Assembly: GCF_000384295.1 (NCBI RefSeq)
Contig: NZ_KB913037.1
Location: 6,350,594 to 6,414,593 of the forward strand
Source: Amycolatopsis balhimycina FH 1894
GTDB taxonomy: Bacteria; Actinomycetota; Actinomycetes; Mycobacteriales; Pseudonocardiaceae
Direction: 5' to 3'
DNA length: 64,000 nt
Shown here: piece by piece, positions 42,068 to 50,284 of the stretch
Layout: each line of letters opens with the position of its first letter
Position numbering within the stretch: position 1 is the stretch's first letter
The notes under the pieces: model-generated
What the model saw: only the letters and a program-made list of their open reading frames with translations
What the model was told of the DNA's origin: nothing
The model's database searches: none
Program-made: the position numbers and the translations under genes

Positions 42068-43810
42068 ATGACGGCTAGCGCACTCACCGAGACCTCCCCG
42101 AGCGACGTCCCCGAGGACCCCGCACCCGCCACGACCAGGCGGGGCTGGGGCGCGCGGCTCGCGCCGGTGCTGGCCGTGCTCGCCGGTGTCGCGGCGGTCG
42201 CCGTCCACGCCACCCGCTACGGCCACTGGATCGTCGACGACGCCGCCATCACCTTCTCCTACGCCCGCAGCTTCGCCGACGGCCTCGGCCCGGTGCTGCA
42301 GCCGGGCGCCCCGCCGGTCGAGGGCTTCTCCGACCCGACGTGGATGGTCCTGCTCGGCGTCGGCAAGCTCGTGGGCCTCTTCGACCACGGCCTGCTGTTC
42401 GGCATCCCGGACTACGTGCTGTTCCCCAAGGCGCTGGGCCTGCTGTTCACCGGCGGCGTCCTGACGGCCTGCTACATCGCCGCGAAGCAGATCTTCACCC
42501 GCTTCGCCTGGCTCGCGACGCTGGTCGTCGGCCTGACGCTGGCGACGATCCCGTCGTACGTCATCTGGGTCGTGTCCGGCCTCGAGAACTCGCTGTTCGC
42601 GTTCGCGGTCGTCACCCTCGGCGTGACGCTGTTCGTCTCGGTGAAGCGGGACAAGCTGCTGACGCCGAAGGTCGCGCTGGGGGCGGGCGTCATCGTGGCC
42701 TTCGCCGCGCTGACCCGGCCGGAAGGCCTGATCTACGCGGGCGCGTACCCGCTGGCCGCGCTGTTCCTGCTGCGGTCCGGGCTGTTCTGGAAGAGCTTCC
42801 GGTTCGCGCTGCTGTCGGTGGCGGCGTTCGCCGTGCCGTTCGGTGCGTACGTCGTCTGGCGGCACGCGGAGTTCGGCCGGCTGCTGGCCAACCCTTCGGT
42901 GGCGAAGCAGCAGGGCCTGCCCGGCTTCGACGCCGTGAAGCGGCCGTTCGAGCTGGTCGCCTACGCGGGCTGGGCCGGCGTGGTCGTGCTGGCGCTGGTG
43001 ATCGTGTTCGCGCTGGTCAAGGCCCCGTGGCGGCGTCCGCTGATCGCGTTGCTGGTGCCGCTGGGGCTCGGGGTCGTCGCGTACGGCGTGATGGTCGCCG
43101 ACTGGATGTACCAGCACCGGTTCGCCAGCCCGATCTGGCCGCTGGCCGTCATCGCGGGCACGCTGTCGGCCGGTGAGCTCCTGCGCCACCGGCGGGCGCT
43201 GCTGCGCGTCGGCGTGGTCGTGGTGCTGATGGGCGCGTTCGTCCCGTCGGGCATCGGGTTCGCGGCCTCGGCGGACAAGTTCGCGGACAACCCGAACATC
43301 ACGGCGTGCCTGGTGGCCGACCGGTTCGGCCGCACCTTCAACACCTACGCCGACATCCTCGGCCTGCCGAAGGCGTCGCTGCTGCTGCCGGACCTCGGCG
43401 GCTCGTCGATGACCAGCAGGCTCGAGCTGGTCGACATGGCGGGCCTGGTCAACAAGCCGATCGCCGACCTGGTGCACGACAACGACCTGCGGGGTCTCCG
43501 GAACTACGTGTTCGACACCGTGAAGCCGACGTTCATCCACTCGTGGGGTCCGTGGGCGGCGGGCAACGGCATCGCGCTGGACCCGCGGCTCGACCGCGAC
43601 TACGTGCTGATCTACAGCTCCCCGATCGAGGGCCTCCGCAACGGCGACTGGGTCCGCCGCGACGTGGCCACCGACCCGGCCAAGCTGAAGGCGGCGCAGG
43701 ACTACGCGGCGAAGACGGCCCCCGAGGTGGCGGCCAACCGCTTCGGCGGCCCGCTGGACGACTGCGGCCCGACGATGAAGCCGGGCCAGACGATCGCGAT
43801 GCCGGGCTGA
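42068..43810 (+). CDS. GT-C superfamily membrane glycosyltransferase (AftB-like)
   Basis: 580 residues from the ATG at 42068 (GAGGAC upstream); the longer frame is unlikely. About ten TM helices. The first extracytoplasmic loop has the GT-C signature WIVDDAAITFSYARSFADG followed by PPVEGFSDPTWM, as in the arabinofuranosyltransferase AftB (Rv3805c) and related enzymes. The C-terminal 170 residues are extracytoplasmic (NITACLVADRFG onward). Likely uses a polyprenyl-phosphate sugar donor to modify cell-wall arabinogalactan or another envelope glycan. The 198 bp upstream contain TACAGT at 41951 as a possible -10, without a good -35. Confidence 0.75.
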   Translation: MTASALTETSPSDVPEDPAPATTRRGWGARLAPVLAVLAGVAAVAVHATRYGHWIVDDAAITFSYARSFADGLGPVLQPGAPPVEGFSDPTWMVLLGVGKLVGLFDHGLLFGIPDYVLFPKALGLLFTGGVLTACYIAAKQIFTRFAWLATLVVGLTLATIPSYVIWVVSGLENSLFAFAVVTLGVTLFVSVKRDKLLTPKVALGAGVIVAFAALTRPEGLIYAGAYPLAALFLLRSGLFWKSFRFALLSVAAFAVPFGAYVVWRHAEFGRLLANPSVAKQQGLPGFDAVKRPFELVAYAGWAGVVVLALVIVFALVKAPWRRPLIALLVPLGLGVVAYGVMVADWMYQHRFASPIWPLAVIAGTLSAGELLRHRRALLRVGVVVVLMGAFVPSGIGFAASADKFADNPNITACLVADRFGRTFNTYADILGLPKASLLLPDLGGSSMTSRLELVDMAGLVNKPIADLVHDNDLRGLRNYVFDTVKPTFIHSWGPWAAGNGIALDPRLDRDYVLIYSSPIEGLRNGDWVRRDVATDPAKLKAAQDYAAKTAPEVAANRFGGPLDDCGPTMKPGQTIAMPG

Positions 43811-43817
43811 TCCGCGC

Positions 43818-43918
43818 AACTCGCGTGATCAGACCCGTAACCAGCGTGATCGAGGCCGGAACTCGCCAGTTACGGCTTCGATCACGCGAGTTACGGCTTC
43901 GATCACGCGAGTTACGGG
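43818..43918. repeat. 21-bp-phased nested palindrome array (family 1, copy C)
   Basis: Left units with GCGTGAT at 43823 and 43844; right units TTCGATCACGCGAGTTACGG at 43877 and 43898, all 21 bp apart, in opposite orientations about a small central stem (AACTCGCCAGTT). Between the convergent stops of the glycosyltransferase and the permease gene; the permease TAA comes from the last GTTACG unit. Confidence 0.85.
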
Positions 43919-45160
43919 TTACGTCGTCAGGCTGAGGCCGAGCCAGAGGGCGACGGTCGCCGCGGCGAGGCACAGCGGGGTCGTGATGGCGCCGAGGGCG
44001 TGGAACGTCCTGGCCGACGGGTGTTCCGGGAGGGTGCGGCGCCAGAGCAGCGTCGCCAGGGAACCGAGGTAGCTCGCGTTCGGGCCGATGTTGACGCCGA
44101 GCAGCACGGCCAGCAGCACGCCGGGCGCGGGGTGCGGGCCCAGCACCGACAGCAGGATCAGCGTCGCCGGGAGGTTGTTGACCAGGTTGGCCAGCAGCGC
44201 CGCCACCCCGGCCGCGAGCAGCAGGTCGACCAGGCCGGTGGACGCCGGCAGGACGTCGCGCAGCAGGCCGCCGAGGACGTGTTCCGACACCGCCTCGACC
44301 ACGACCGCGAGTCCCAGCACGAACAGGCACAGCTGCGGCGCCGCCTCGGTGACCAGCTGCCACGGCTGGATCTTGCCCCCCGCGAGCGCCCGCACCCCGA
44401 GGACCAGCGCGGCGAGCGCGGCGATCCACACCGGCTCGACGTGCCCGAGCTGGCCCACCGCGAACCCGACGAGGGTGAGCGCCAGGATGACGAGCGCGAA
44501 CGTCGGCGGCTCCTGGTGCTGCCGCGGCTCGGCGGTGTCCCGCGGGCGGAGGTCCACGGCGAAGAACCGCAGGAAAACGACCAGTTCGATGGCGATGGTG
44601 ACCAGCCACGGCAGGGCCATGAGCGCGGTGAACCCGGCGAACGTCAGCCCCGACGCGGCGAAGGCCAGCAGGTTGGTCAGATTGGACACCGGCAGCAGCG
44701 TCGACGCGGAGTTCGCCAGGTGCGCGCACGCGTAGACGTGCGGCCGGGCGGGCAGTTCCAGGCTCGTCGCGGTCGCGAGGACCACGGGGGTGAGCAGCAC
44801 GACGGTGGCGTCCAGGCTGAGGATGGCGGTGACCCCGGCCGCGGCGGCGAAGGTCAGCACGAGCAGCCGCCGCGGCCGCCCGTGGCACGCCTCGGCGAGC
44901 CGGCTGCCGAGCCAGGAGAAGACGCCGTCCACACTGGCCAAAAAGGACAAAAGGAGGATGGCGGCCAGAAAGCCCAGCGTCGGCAGGATTTCCACGGTCC
45001 GATGCCCGGCCGCGGCGGGCCGCACGAGCCCCAGCAGCAGCGCGAGCCCTGCGGCCGGAACGGCGGCCACGGCCTCCGGCCAGCCCCGCGGCCGGACGAT
45101 CGCGAAGAGCAGTACGCCGGCCAAGAGCACCAGGCTTCCCGCGCCTGCCCAGAAGTTCAC
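43919..45160 (-). CDS. ArsB/SLC13-type membrane permease
   Basis: 413 residues, GTG start, about 11 TM helices. The repeat-half signatures FAAAAGVTAILSLDATVVLLTP and ACAHLANSASTLLPVSNLTN (both cited in part), and later LLANLVNNLPATLILLS with NVGPN-type NIGPNASYLGSLATLLW, are those of the ion transporter superfamily that includes ArsB and citrate/Na+ carriers. Could export arsenite or another anion; no ars regulator, reductase or acetyltransferase is adjacent, so arsenic is not supported by context. Ends in palindrome array C. Confidence 0.85.
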   Translation of the reverse strand: MNFWAGAGSLVLLAGVLLFAIVRPRGWPEAVAAVPAAGLALLLGLVRPAAAGHRTVEILPTLGFLAAILLLSFLASVDGVFSWLGSRLAEACHGRPRRLLVLTFAAAAGVTAILSLDATVVLLTPVVLATATSLELPARPHVYACAHLANSASTLLPVSNLTNLLAFAASGLTFAGFTALMALPWLVTIAIELVVFLRFFAVDLRPRDTAEPRQHQEPPTFALVILALTLVGFAVGQLGHVEPVWIAALAALVLGVRALAGGKIQPWQLVTEAAPQLCLFVLGLAVVVEAVSEHVLGGLLRDVLPASTGLVDLLLAAGVAALLANLVNNLPATLILLSVLGPHPAPGVLLAVLLGVNIGPNASYLGSLATLLWRRTLPEHPSARTFHALGAITTPLCLAAATVALWLGLSLTT

Positions 45161-45465
45161 CTGTGCACGCTAACCTCGGACGCACGGACCCCGCGGGGGC
45201 GCCCCCCCCGTCTTCCACGCTACCGGCAGGCACCGACAATTCGGCGCGCCGAACGTCGTGAACGACTCGTTCATGACGCCGGACGAGGTGAACGGGTCGT
45301 TCACGACACGCTTCGGCGAGGGCATGCGCTGCCGGAGTCCCGGCCCCGCGTCCGTGCCGGACCCCGGGCCTGCTCGCCGCGGAGGCCGGTTTTGCCGGTA
45401 CCCCCGGGTAGCGTGGAAATCGGGGGCAGCTCAGCCCAGTGTCCGAAGTGGACTCAGAAGCGGAC
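45161..45465. other. 305-bp intergenic region upstream of the permease gene
   Basis: Lies between two minus-strand genes, so it holds the end of the LuxR-type gene and the promoter of the permease. Contains a run of eight C after GGGGGCG (45195-45210), and a palindrome pair at 45255-45307: TGAACGA-C-TCGTTCA followed by TGAACG-GGT-CGTTCA, with outer arms able to pair. No convincing ORF was found on either strand. Confidence 0.55.
45255..45307. repeat. Nested palindromes related to the 36-kb element
   Basis: TGAACGA-C-TCGTTCA at 45259-45273 and a second copy around 45289-45303, 30 bp apart. The design matches the TGAATGA-C-TCATTCA arms at 36019-36071 with one base-pair change, so they belong to one family. 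Confidence 0.65.
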
Positions 45466-48300
45466 TCAGCTGCCGCGCTGCGACTTCGCCAACGCGCCGC
45501 CGAGTTCCGCACGTCCCGGGATGCCCAGCTTGCGGTAGGCGCCGGACAGGTGCAGCTCCACCGTCCGCCGCGTCAGGTGCAACGCCGTCGCGATCTCGCG
45601 GTTGGTCAGGCCCTGGGCCGCCATCACCGCGATGCGGTTCTCCTGCCGGGTCAGGCCGTGCTCGTTGTCCTTCGCCGGGGTCAGCGCGCGCCGGGCCGAG
45701 CGCAGCTCCTCCGCCGCTCGGCGGGCCAGGGGGCGGGCTCCGCAGTGCTCGCTCAGCTCCACCGCCTGCCGCAGGGTTTCGATGGCCTTTTCGGACTGGC
45801 CGTGCCGTGCCTGCAGCGTGCCCAGCTCGGTCTGGGCCGTCGCGAGCTGCAGCCGGGCCGGTGACGACCGCAGCGTCGTGATCGCCTTGCTCAGCGCCCG
45901 CTCGGCTTCGTCGTCCTCGCGGACCAGGCCGAGCGTCGTCAACGCCGTGCCGAGCGGGCGGGCCGCGCCCCAGCGGGCCGAGGCGTTGATGTCCTCTTCG
46001 GCCAGCCGCGCCGCGTCGTCGGCCTGGCCGAGGGCCAGCGCCGCCCGCGCCGCGTGCGCGCGCCACGGCACGAAACCCGGGAACCGCATGCCGTGGTGCG
46101 CGAGCCGCCGCCCGCAGCTGAGCAGGTCCTCGAAGCCGAAGCGCGTGTACCCCGTCGCGACGCGCAGGCGGCCCCGCGCGTACAGCAGGTACGTGTGGGT
46201 GAACAGGCCCTGGCTGGCGACGAAGTCCATCCGGTCCAGCAACGACGTCGCCGCCTCGAACCGGCCCAGGTCCACCCAGCATTCGACGAGCTTCGCCGCG
46301 CACAGGACGCCGATCGGGCAGGTCGTCGTCCCGCCGCGCTCGTCGAACCGGCGCAGCAGCGACTCGAAGTGGACGCTCGCCCGCTGCAGGTCCCCGCTGG
46401 CCTGCAGCGCGATCCCGCGGGCCAGGGTGGGCAGCGCGCCGTGCGGCACGTGCACGTCCCACGGTTCGCGCTCGACGTCGAGGACCCGGCACAGCCGGTC
46501 GACGTGCGCCGGCTCCTCCGCCAGGACCGCGGTGGCCAGCGTGAAGAAGTAGTGCTGCTCGAACAGCTCGCCGTCGTCGCCGCTCGGCCTCCGGGGGCTC
46601 CCGGCGGGGTCGCCGGCTTGGCTCAGCGCGTCCGCGAAGTGCCCGACCGCCTCCTGCGCCGATTCGCCGCTGCGGACGGCGTCGAGCGCCAGCAGCGCGG
46701 AGCGGCTCCGCTGCGCCGCCGGGTCGGTCAGCGGCGCCCACTGCTCCTCGAAGTCGCGGAACTCCGGCGGCGGGCCGAGCCTGCTCCCGGCCTCGGCGAG
46801 GTAGGTCATGCACAACAGCGGCCAGACGGCGTCCGGGCCGCCGGCGTCGAGCCGCGCCGCGATCTGGCCCGCCGCGCTGATCCCGAGCCGGGCGTCCTGG
46901 CCGCCGCAGAGCGACAGCAGCATCGCGGAGGCGATGTGCGCGGCCGTGTCGCGGTTGCCGACGGTGTCGACGGCCTCCCGCACCCGCTTCGCCGCGCCGG
47001 GCGGGTCGAACTGGAACTCCGCGTGGGCGAGCTGGAGCAGCACGGCCATCCGGCGCCCGGACGTCAGCCGTTCCTCCAGCGCCCGCCGCAGGTGCGCCGC
47101 GGCCAGCTCGGCCCGCCCGGAGAACACGGCGTCGCGCGCGCTCAGCCGCAGCACGTCCACCGCCCACGGGATCCGGATCGACGTCGCTTCCAGCAGGTGG
47201 GCGGCGACGCGCTCGGCCGGCGCGCCCGCCTCCGCCAGCAGCTTCGCGGCCCGGGAGTGGTTGACCGCTCGCGTGGTCTGCGGCATGTCCTTCAGCAGGG
47301 AGTTGCGGACGAACGAGTAGGTGAGCGTCGGCTGGCTGCTGTTGTTCAGCACGTGCAGCCGGACCATGGTGTCGATCGCCTGCAGCGCTTCGAGCTCGTC
47401 GACGTCGGCGAGCCGGGCCAGCAGGTCGAAGCCCGCGTCCTCGCCGAGGATCGCCGCCGCGTCCAGGATCGCCGGAGCGTGCGGGAACTCCTGCATTCGC
47501 GTGTGGAGCACCTGCCCGATCAGCGAGGAGCCGAGCTCGTGCGGGTCCACGCCGGGGAGGAGCCGCGGCCGCAGCGCCTGCAGCAGAACCGGGTTGCCGC
47601 CGGTCGCCTCGCGGCAGGCCGAGGCGAGCTCCCCGGGCGCGAGGCCGAGGATTCCCGCCGCGGCCGCGTCGCCGACGCCGTTCAGCGTGATCCTGACCGG
47701 CGTGCTCCCCACGATGTCCAGCAGCGCGACCTCGCGGTGCGGGGGATACCCGACGACGGAGGTGAGCGTGATCAGCACCGGCAGGTCGACGACGCGGTTG
47801 CGGATGTAGGCCAGGCACCGCAGGGACCAGGCGTCGGCCAGGTGCACGTTGTCGATGCCGAGGAACAGCGGGCGCTTCCCGGCCGCCTCGCGGACGATCC
47901 GGAAGAAGAGTTCGAGCGCTTCGCTCTCGCCGGCCGGTCCGCACAGCTCGGTGACGGGCGGGCTCGGTGCGCCCGGGTCGTCCAGCGCGTCGGCCAGCTG
48001 ACGGGCGACCCCGCCGGGCAGGTGGCTCTCCAGGCGCGACCCGGTGGCGATCGCGACGGTGAAGCCCGCGTCGGCGGCCAGCGCCGCGGCGGCGTGGAGC
48101 GTGGCGCTCTTGCCCATGCCGAACTCGCCGACCAGGACCGCGCTGGCGGCCGTGCCGCCGAGAACGGCGGGGAAGAGGCTGGTCAGGCGGTTGAGCTCGG
48201 GCTCGCGGCCGGGGAGCCGCAGGGCGGGACGCTTCGGTACCGAAGCCCCGCTGACGGGGTTCTCGGGATTTACTTCGGTATCCACCGTAAGGACTTTCAT
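45466..48300 (-). CDS. Large LuxR-family ATPase regulator (LAL type)
   Basis: 944 residues. N-terminal STAND-type ATPase with Walker A GEFGMGKS (residues 58-65) and Walker B FLGIDNVHLAD (about 145-155); a long helical-repeat (TPR-like) middle; C-terminal LuxR helix-turn-helix LTRQENRIAVMAAQGLTNRE followed by IATALHLTRRTVELHLSG. Such large activators often switch on secondary metabolism or stress genes in response to a small ligand. It lies 81 bp downstream of the anti-sigma gene on the same strand. Its targets cannot be told; no biosynthetic cluster is in the window. Confidence 0.9.
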   Translation of the reverse strand: MKVLTVDTEVNPENPVSGASVPKRPALRLPGREPELNRLTSLFPAVLGGTAASAVLVGEFGMGKSATLHAAAALAADAGFTVAIATGSRLESHLPGGVARQLADALDDPGAPSPPVTELCGPAGESEALELFFRIVREAAGKRPLFLGIDNVHLADAWSLRCLAYIRNRVVDLPVLITLTSVVGYPPHREVALLDIVGSTPVRITLNGVGDAAAAGILGLAPGELASACREATGGNPVLLQALRPRLLPGVDPHELGSSLIGQVLHTRMQEFPHAPAILDAAAILGEDAGFDLLARLADVDELEALQAIDTMVRLHVLNNSSQPTLTYSFVRNSLLKDMPQTTRAVNHSRAAKLLAEAGAPAERVAAHLLEATSIRIPWAVDVLRLSARDAVFSGRAELAAAHLRRALEERLTSGRRMAVLLQLAHAEFQFDPPGAAKRVREAVDTVGNRDTAAHIASAMLLSLCGGQDARLGISAAGQIAARLDAGGPDAVWPLLCMTYLAEAGSRLGPPPEFRDFEEQWAPLTDPAAQRSRSALLALDAVRSGESAQEAVGHFADALSQAGDPAGSPRRPSGDDGELFEQHYFFTLATAVLAEEPAHVDRLCRVLDVEREPWDVHVPHGALPTLARGIALQASGDLQRASVHFESLLRRFDERGGTTTCPIGVLCAAKLVECWVDLGRFEAATSLLDRMDFVASQGLFTHTYLLYARGRLRVATGYTRFGFEDLLSCGRRLAHHGMRFPGFVPWRAHAARAALALGQADDAARLAEEDINASARWGAARPLGTALTTLGLVREDDEAERALSKAITTLRSSPARLQLATAQTELGTLQARHGQSEKAIETLRQAVELSEHCGARPLARRAAEELRSARRALTPAKDNEHGLTRQENRIAVMAAQGLTNREIATALHLTRRTVELHLSGAYRKLGIPGRAELGGALAKSQRGS

Positions 48301-48381
48301 GTTGGGTTCGGGCAGACTACTGGAAACCGGCCCACCACGGGAGTGGAGCGCGGTGACCTGGGGAAACCGCCCGGGAACCCG

Positions 48382-48786
48382 TTACGGCCGGCAGAGCGCC
48401 CCACGACGCAGGTCCACCACCAGAGCAGGGGAGACGATGTACGCAGCCGATGCGACCCGGATCTTCCCGGCGACGGGGCGGGCCACGCCCAGGGCCGTCA
48501 CGGCCATCCCCAGCACGAGCAGCAGCAGCGGGCCGGCCACCGAGCCCCGACGGTGCGCGTACGGCTTTCCGGCCGCGCCGTCGCCGGGAGGCCGGTAGCG
48601 GCCGGCCGGTCCGCCGCGGGGGAGCCAGCCGAGCCGGGCCGCTTCGGCCAGCGCGCCGGCCACCGGGCCGAACCCGGTGACCCGGGCCCGGCAGCGGGCG
48701 CAGCCGAGAAGGTGTTCCTCGAACTCTTCCGGATCGTCCAGGACGCCCAGCCGGTAGGCCGCGGCGTCGGCGTGCCGCCCCCTCAT
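48382..48786 (-). CDS. Zinc-finger anti-sigma factor
   Basis: 134 residues from the ATG at 48786, which overlaps the sigma factor stop (ATGA). ZAS motif HLLGCARC (HxxxCxxC) at about residues 25-32 with an upstream His in GRHADA, then a linker and one TM helix (SVAGPLLLLVLGMAVTALGVA) and a short extracytoplasmic tail (about 30 residues). The arrangement is that of membrane-bound anti-sigma factors holding the partner ECF sigma; zinc ligand oxidation or cleavage of the tail would release it. Confidence 0.85.
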   Translation of the reverse strand: MRGRHADAAAYRLGVLDDPEEFEEHLLGCARCRARVTGFGPVAGALAEAARLGWLPRGGPAGRYRPPGDGAAGKPYAHRRGSVAGPLLLLVLGMAVTALGVARPVAGKIRVASAAYIVSPALVVDLRRGALCRP

Positions 48787-49361
48787 CGCACCGTCACTTC
48801 CCCGAGCGCCTTCCGCAATTGCCGCATCGCGGTGTACAACCGCGATTTCACCGTTCCCTCGGGAATTCCCAGAATTGCGGCCGCCTGCCGAACGGTGTTT
48901 CCGGCGAGGTACGTCTCGTAGATGACGGAACGGTATTTCTCGTCGAGTTCGACCAATGCCCGGGAAATCGTTAGCGCGGCTAACGAGCTGTCGGTGCGGT
49001 CGGCGGACTCGGCGTTTTCCGGGATCTCCAGGGCGACCTCCTGCGGGCGGACCCGGCGGTTTCTCCAGCCGTCGATGACGATCCGCCGAGCCACCGTGAG
49101 CAGCCACCCGCGGAGCATTCCGGGCTCGCGTTCGAGCGTGCCGGAGTGCTGCCACGCGCGGATCATCGTCTCTTGCACCACGTCTTCGGTCCACTGCCGG
49201 TCGTGGTTGGTCAGGGCCATCACCTGCGAAAACAGGGTGGCGCGGAAGTCCTTGTAGAGCAACGGGACCAAGTCGTCGGGCTCGCCGAGGTCGACGTCGA
49301 GCGCCGTGGCGGACGAGGCGTAGCCGACCTGGCCGCGACTTTCTCTGCCCAGTGCTTCCAT
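48783..49361 (-). CDS. ECF sigma factor
   Basis: 192 residues from the ATG at 49361 (GTGAGG upstream). Sigma region 2 covers LVPLLYKDFRATLFSQVMAL with DVVQETMIRAWQH; region 4 includes ALVELDEKYRSVIYETYLAG and the helix-turn-helix VRQAAAILGIPEGTVKSRLY. The frame remains open to a TTG at 49457, but that part is AT-rich promoter-like DNA. Coupled to the anti-sigma gene. Resembles the SigK/SigL group in size and linkage. Candidate targets are its own operon and perhaps the divergent redox genes. Confidence 0.9.
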   Translation of the reverse strand: MEALGRESRGQVGYASSATALDVDLGEPDDLVPLLYKDFRATLFSQVMALTNHDRQWTEDVVQETMIRAWQHSGTLEREPGMLRGWLLTVARRIVIDGWRNRRVRPQEVALEIPENAESADRTDSSLAALTISRALVELDEKYRSVIYETYLAGNTVRQAAAILGIPEGTVKSRLYTAMRQLRKALGEVTVR

Positions 49362-49389
49362 AAAGCTCGCAACCTCACCTGACTGGCGG

Positions 49390-49457
49390 ACCGAGGGGTC
49401 ATCGGAGCGTAGCGCAAAATCACTTAATAGACCATATGCATCAGTTTTCACACTCAA
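49390..49457. promoter_or_regulatory. AT-rich promoter tract upstream of the sigma gene
   Basis: A rare AT-rich stretch in this GC-rich window (AAATCACTTAATAGACCATA and neighbours) directly 5' of the preferred sigma start. Probably holds the promoter of the sigma/anti-sigma operon on the minus strand; -35 and -10 hexamers cannot be fixed by eye. Confidence 0.4.
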
Positions 49458-49507
49458 TTAGCCGCCGAGGCGACGGCAGTCGTCATCAGTTGGTTCACAA
49501 TGTGTCT

Positions 49508-49523
49508 TGTGATACACGTCACA
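49508..49523. promoter_or_regulatory. Crp/GlxR-type site between sigma and redox operons
   Basis: TGTGATACACGTCACA, perfect TGTGA-N6-TCACA arms. It lies 147 bp upstream of the sigma start and 85 bp upstream of the DUF4142 start, so a cAMP-receptor-type regulator could act on either. A second dyad, GTCAC-N6-GTGAC, follows at 49524-49539. Confidence 0.65.
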
Positions 49524-49607
49524 GTCACTAAAAGGTGACGGTGAGAACCGGATCAGAGGTGCGGACCGTAGCTGTCCATGAGGACTCTTCGCGAAGGGAC
49601 AACGGGG

Positions 49608-50276
49608 ATGCCGCTCCGATTCGTGGCACTGCTGGCCGCCACGGCCGCGTTCGTGCTCGGCTGTGCTTTCCCGGCGTCGGCCGGGGAACTGCAGCAGACC
49701 GACCGCACCCTGCTCACCCGGCTGAAGCAGCACACGCTGTGGGCCGTGCCGTCGAGCAGGCTCGCCGCCGACCGCGCCACCAACCGGCGCGTCCGCGCCG
49801 TCGCCGTCCGCATCGCCGACGACCAGGCCCGCCTCGACGTCGCCCTCCGCGCGGTCGCCGACCGGCTCGCCGTCACCCTGCCGGGGGAGCCCACGGACGC
49901 CGAACGCGCCTGGGCGGGCGAGATCGCCGCGGACTCCGGTGACGCGTTCGACCGCGCCTACGTCAACCGGCTCCGCGCCGAGTACGGCACCCTCTTCGCC
50001 CTCGCCTCCGACGTCCGCGCCGGCACCCGCGACGACGACGTCCGCGCGTTCGCCCAGACCGCCGTCGACACCGCGCTCGGCCACCTGACGCTCCTGGAGA
50101 GCACTGGGCTCGCCGAGACCACGTCCCTGCTCGTCTCCGCCACCGAGGACGACACCCTCGGCGGCGGCGACTTCGCCCTCGCGGCCGTTTTCGTGGCGTT
50201 CGCCGCCGTCGTCACGTTCGGCCTGCTCCGCCTGCTCGGAACCCCCGGCAGGACCGCGCCGCGCACCCGGAGGTAA
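49608..50276 (+). CDS. DUF4142-like exported and membrane-anchored protein
   Basis: 222 residues from the ATG at 49608, which has AAGGGAC 7 nt upstream; an ATG at 49578 in frame lacks such a site. Signal peptide about 1-25 (LLAATAAFVLGCAFPASA), an all-helical DUF4142-type domain (LLTRLKQHTLWAVPSSRLAA; VRAVAVRIADDQARLDVAL; AYVNRLRAEYGTLF) and a C-terminal TM (FALAAVFVAFAAVVTFGLLRLL). DUF4142 is a ferritin-like helical bundle of unknown role. First gene of a set of three running into the haem/ferredoxin protein and FAD reductase. Confidence 0.75.
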   Translation: MPLRFVALLAATAAFVLGCAFPASAGELQQTDRTLLTRLKQHTLWAVPSSRLAADRATNRRVRAVAVRIADDQARLDVALRAVADRLAVTLPGEPTDAERAWAGEIAADSGDAFDRAYVNRLRAEYGTLFALASDVRAGTRDDDVRAFAQTAVDTALGHLTLLESTGLAETTSLLVSATEDDTLGGGDFALAAVFVAFAAVVTFGLLRLLGTPGRTAPRTRR

Positions 50277-50284
50277 GCCGCCCC

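Noticed and set aside
43919..45160. Arsenic resistance operon
   Set aside because: The permease is ArsB-like, but no arsR, arsC or other ars gene is adjacent, and the SLC13-type fold covers many anions.
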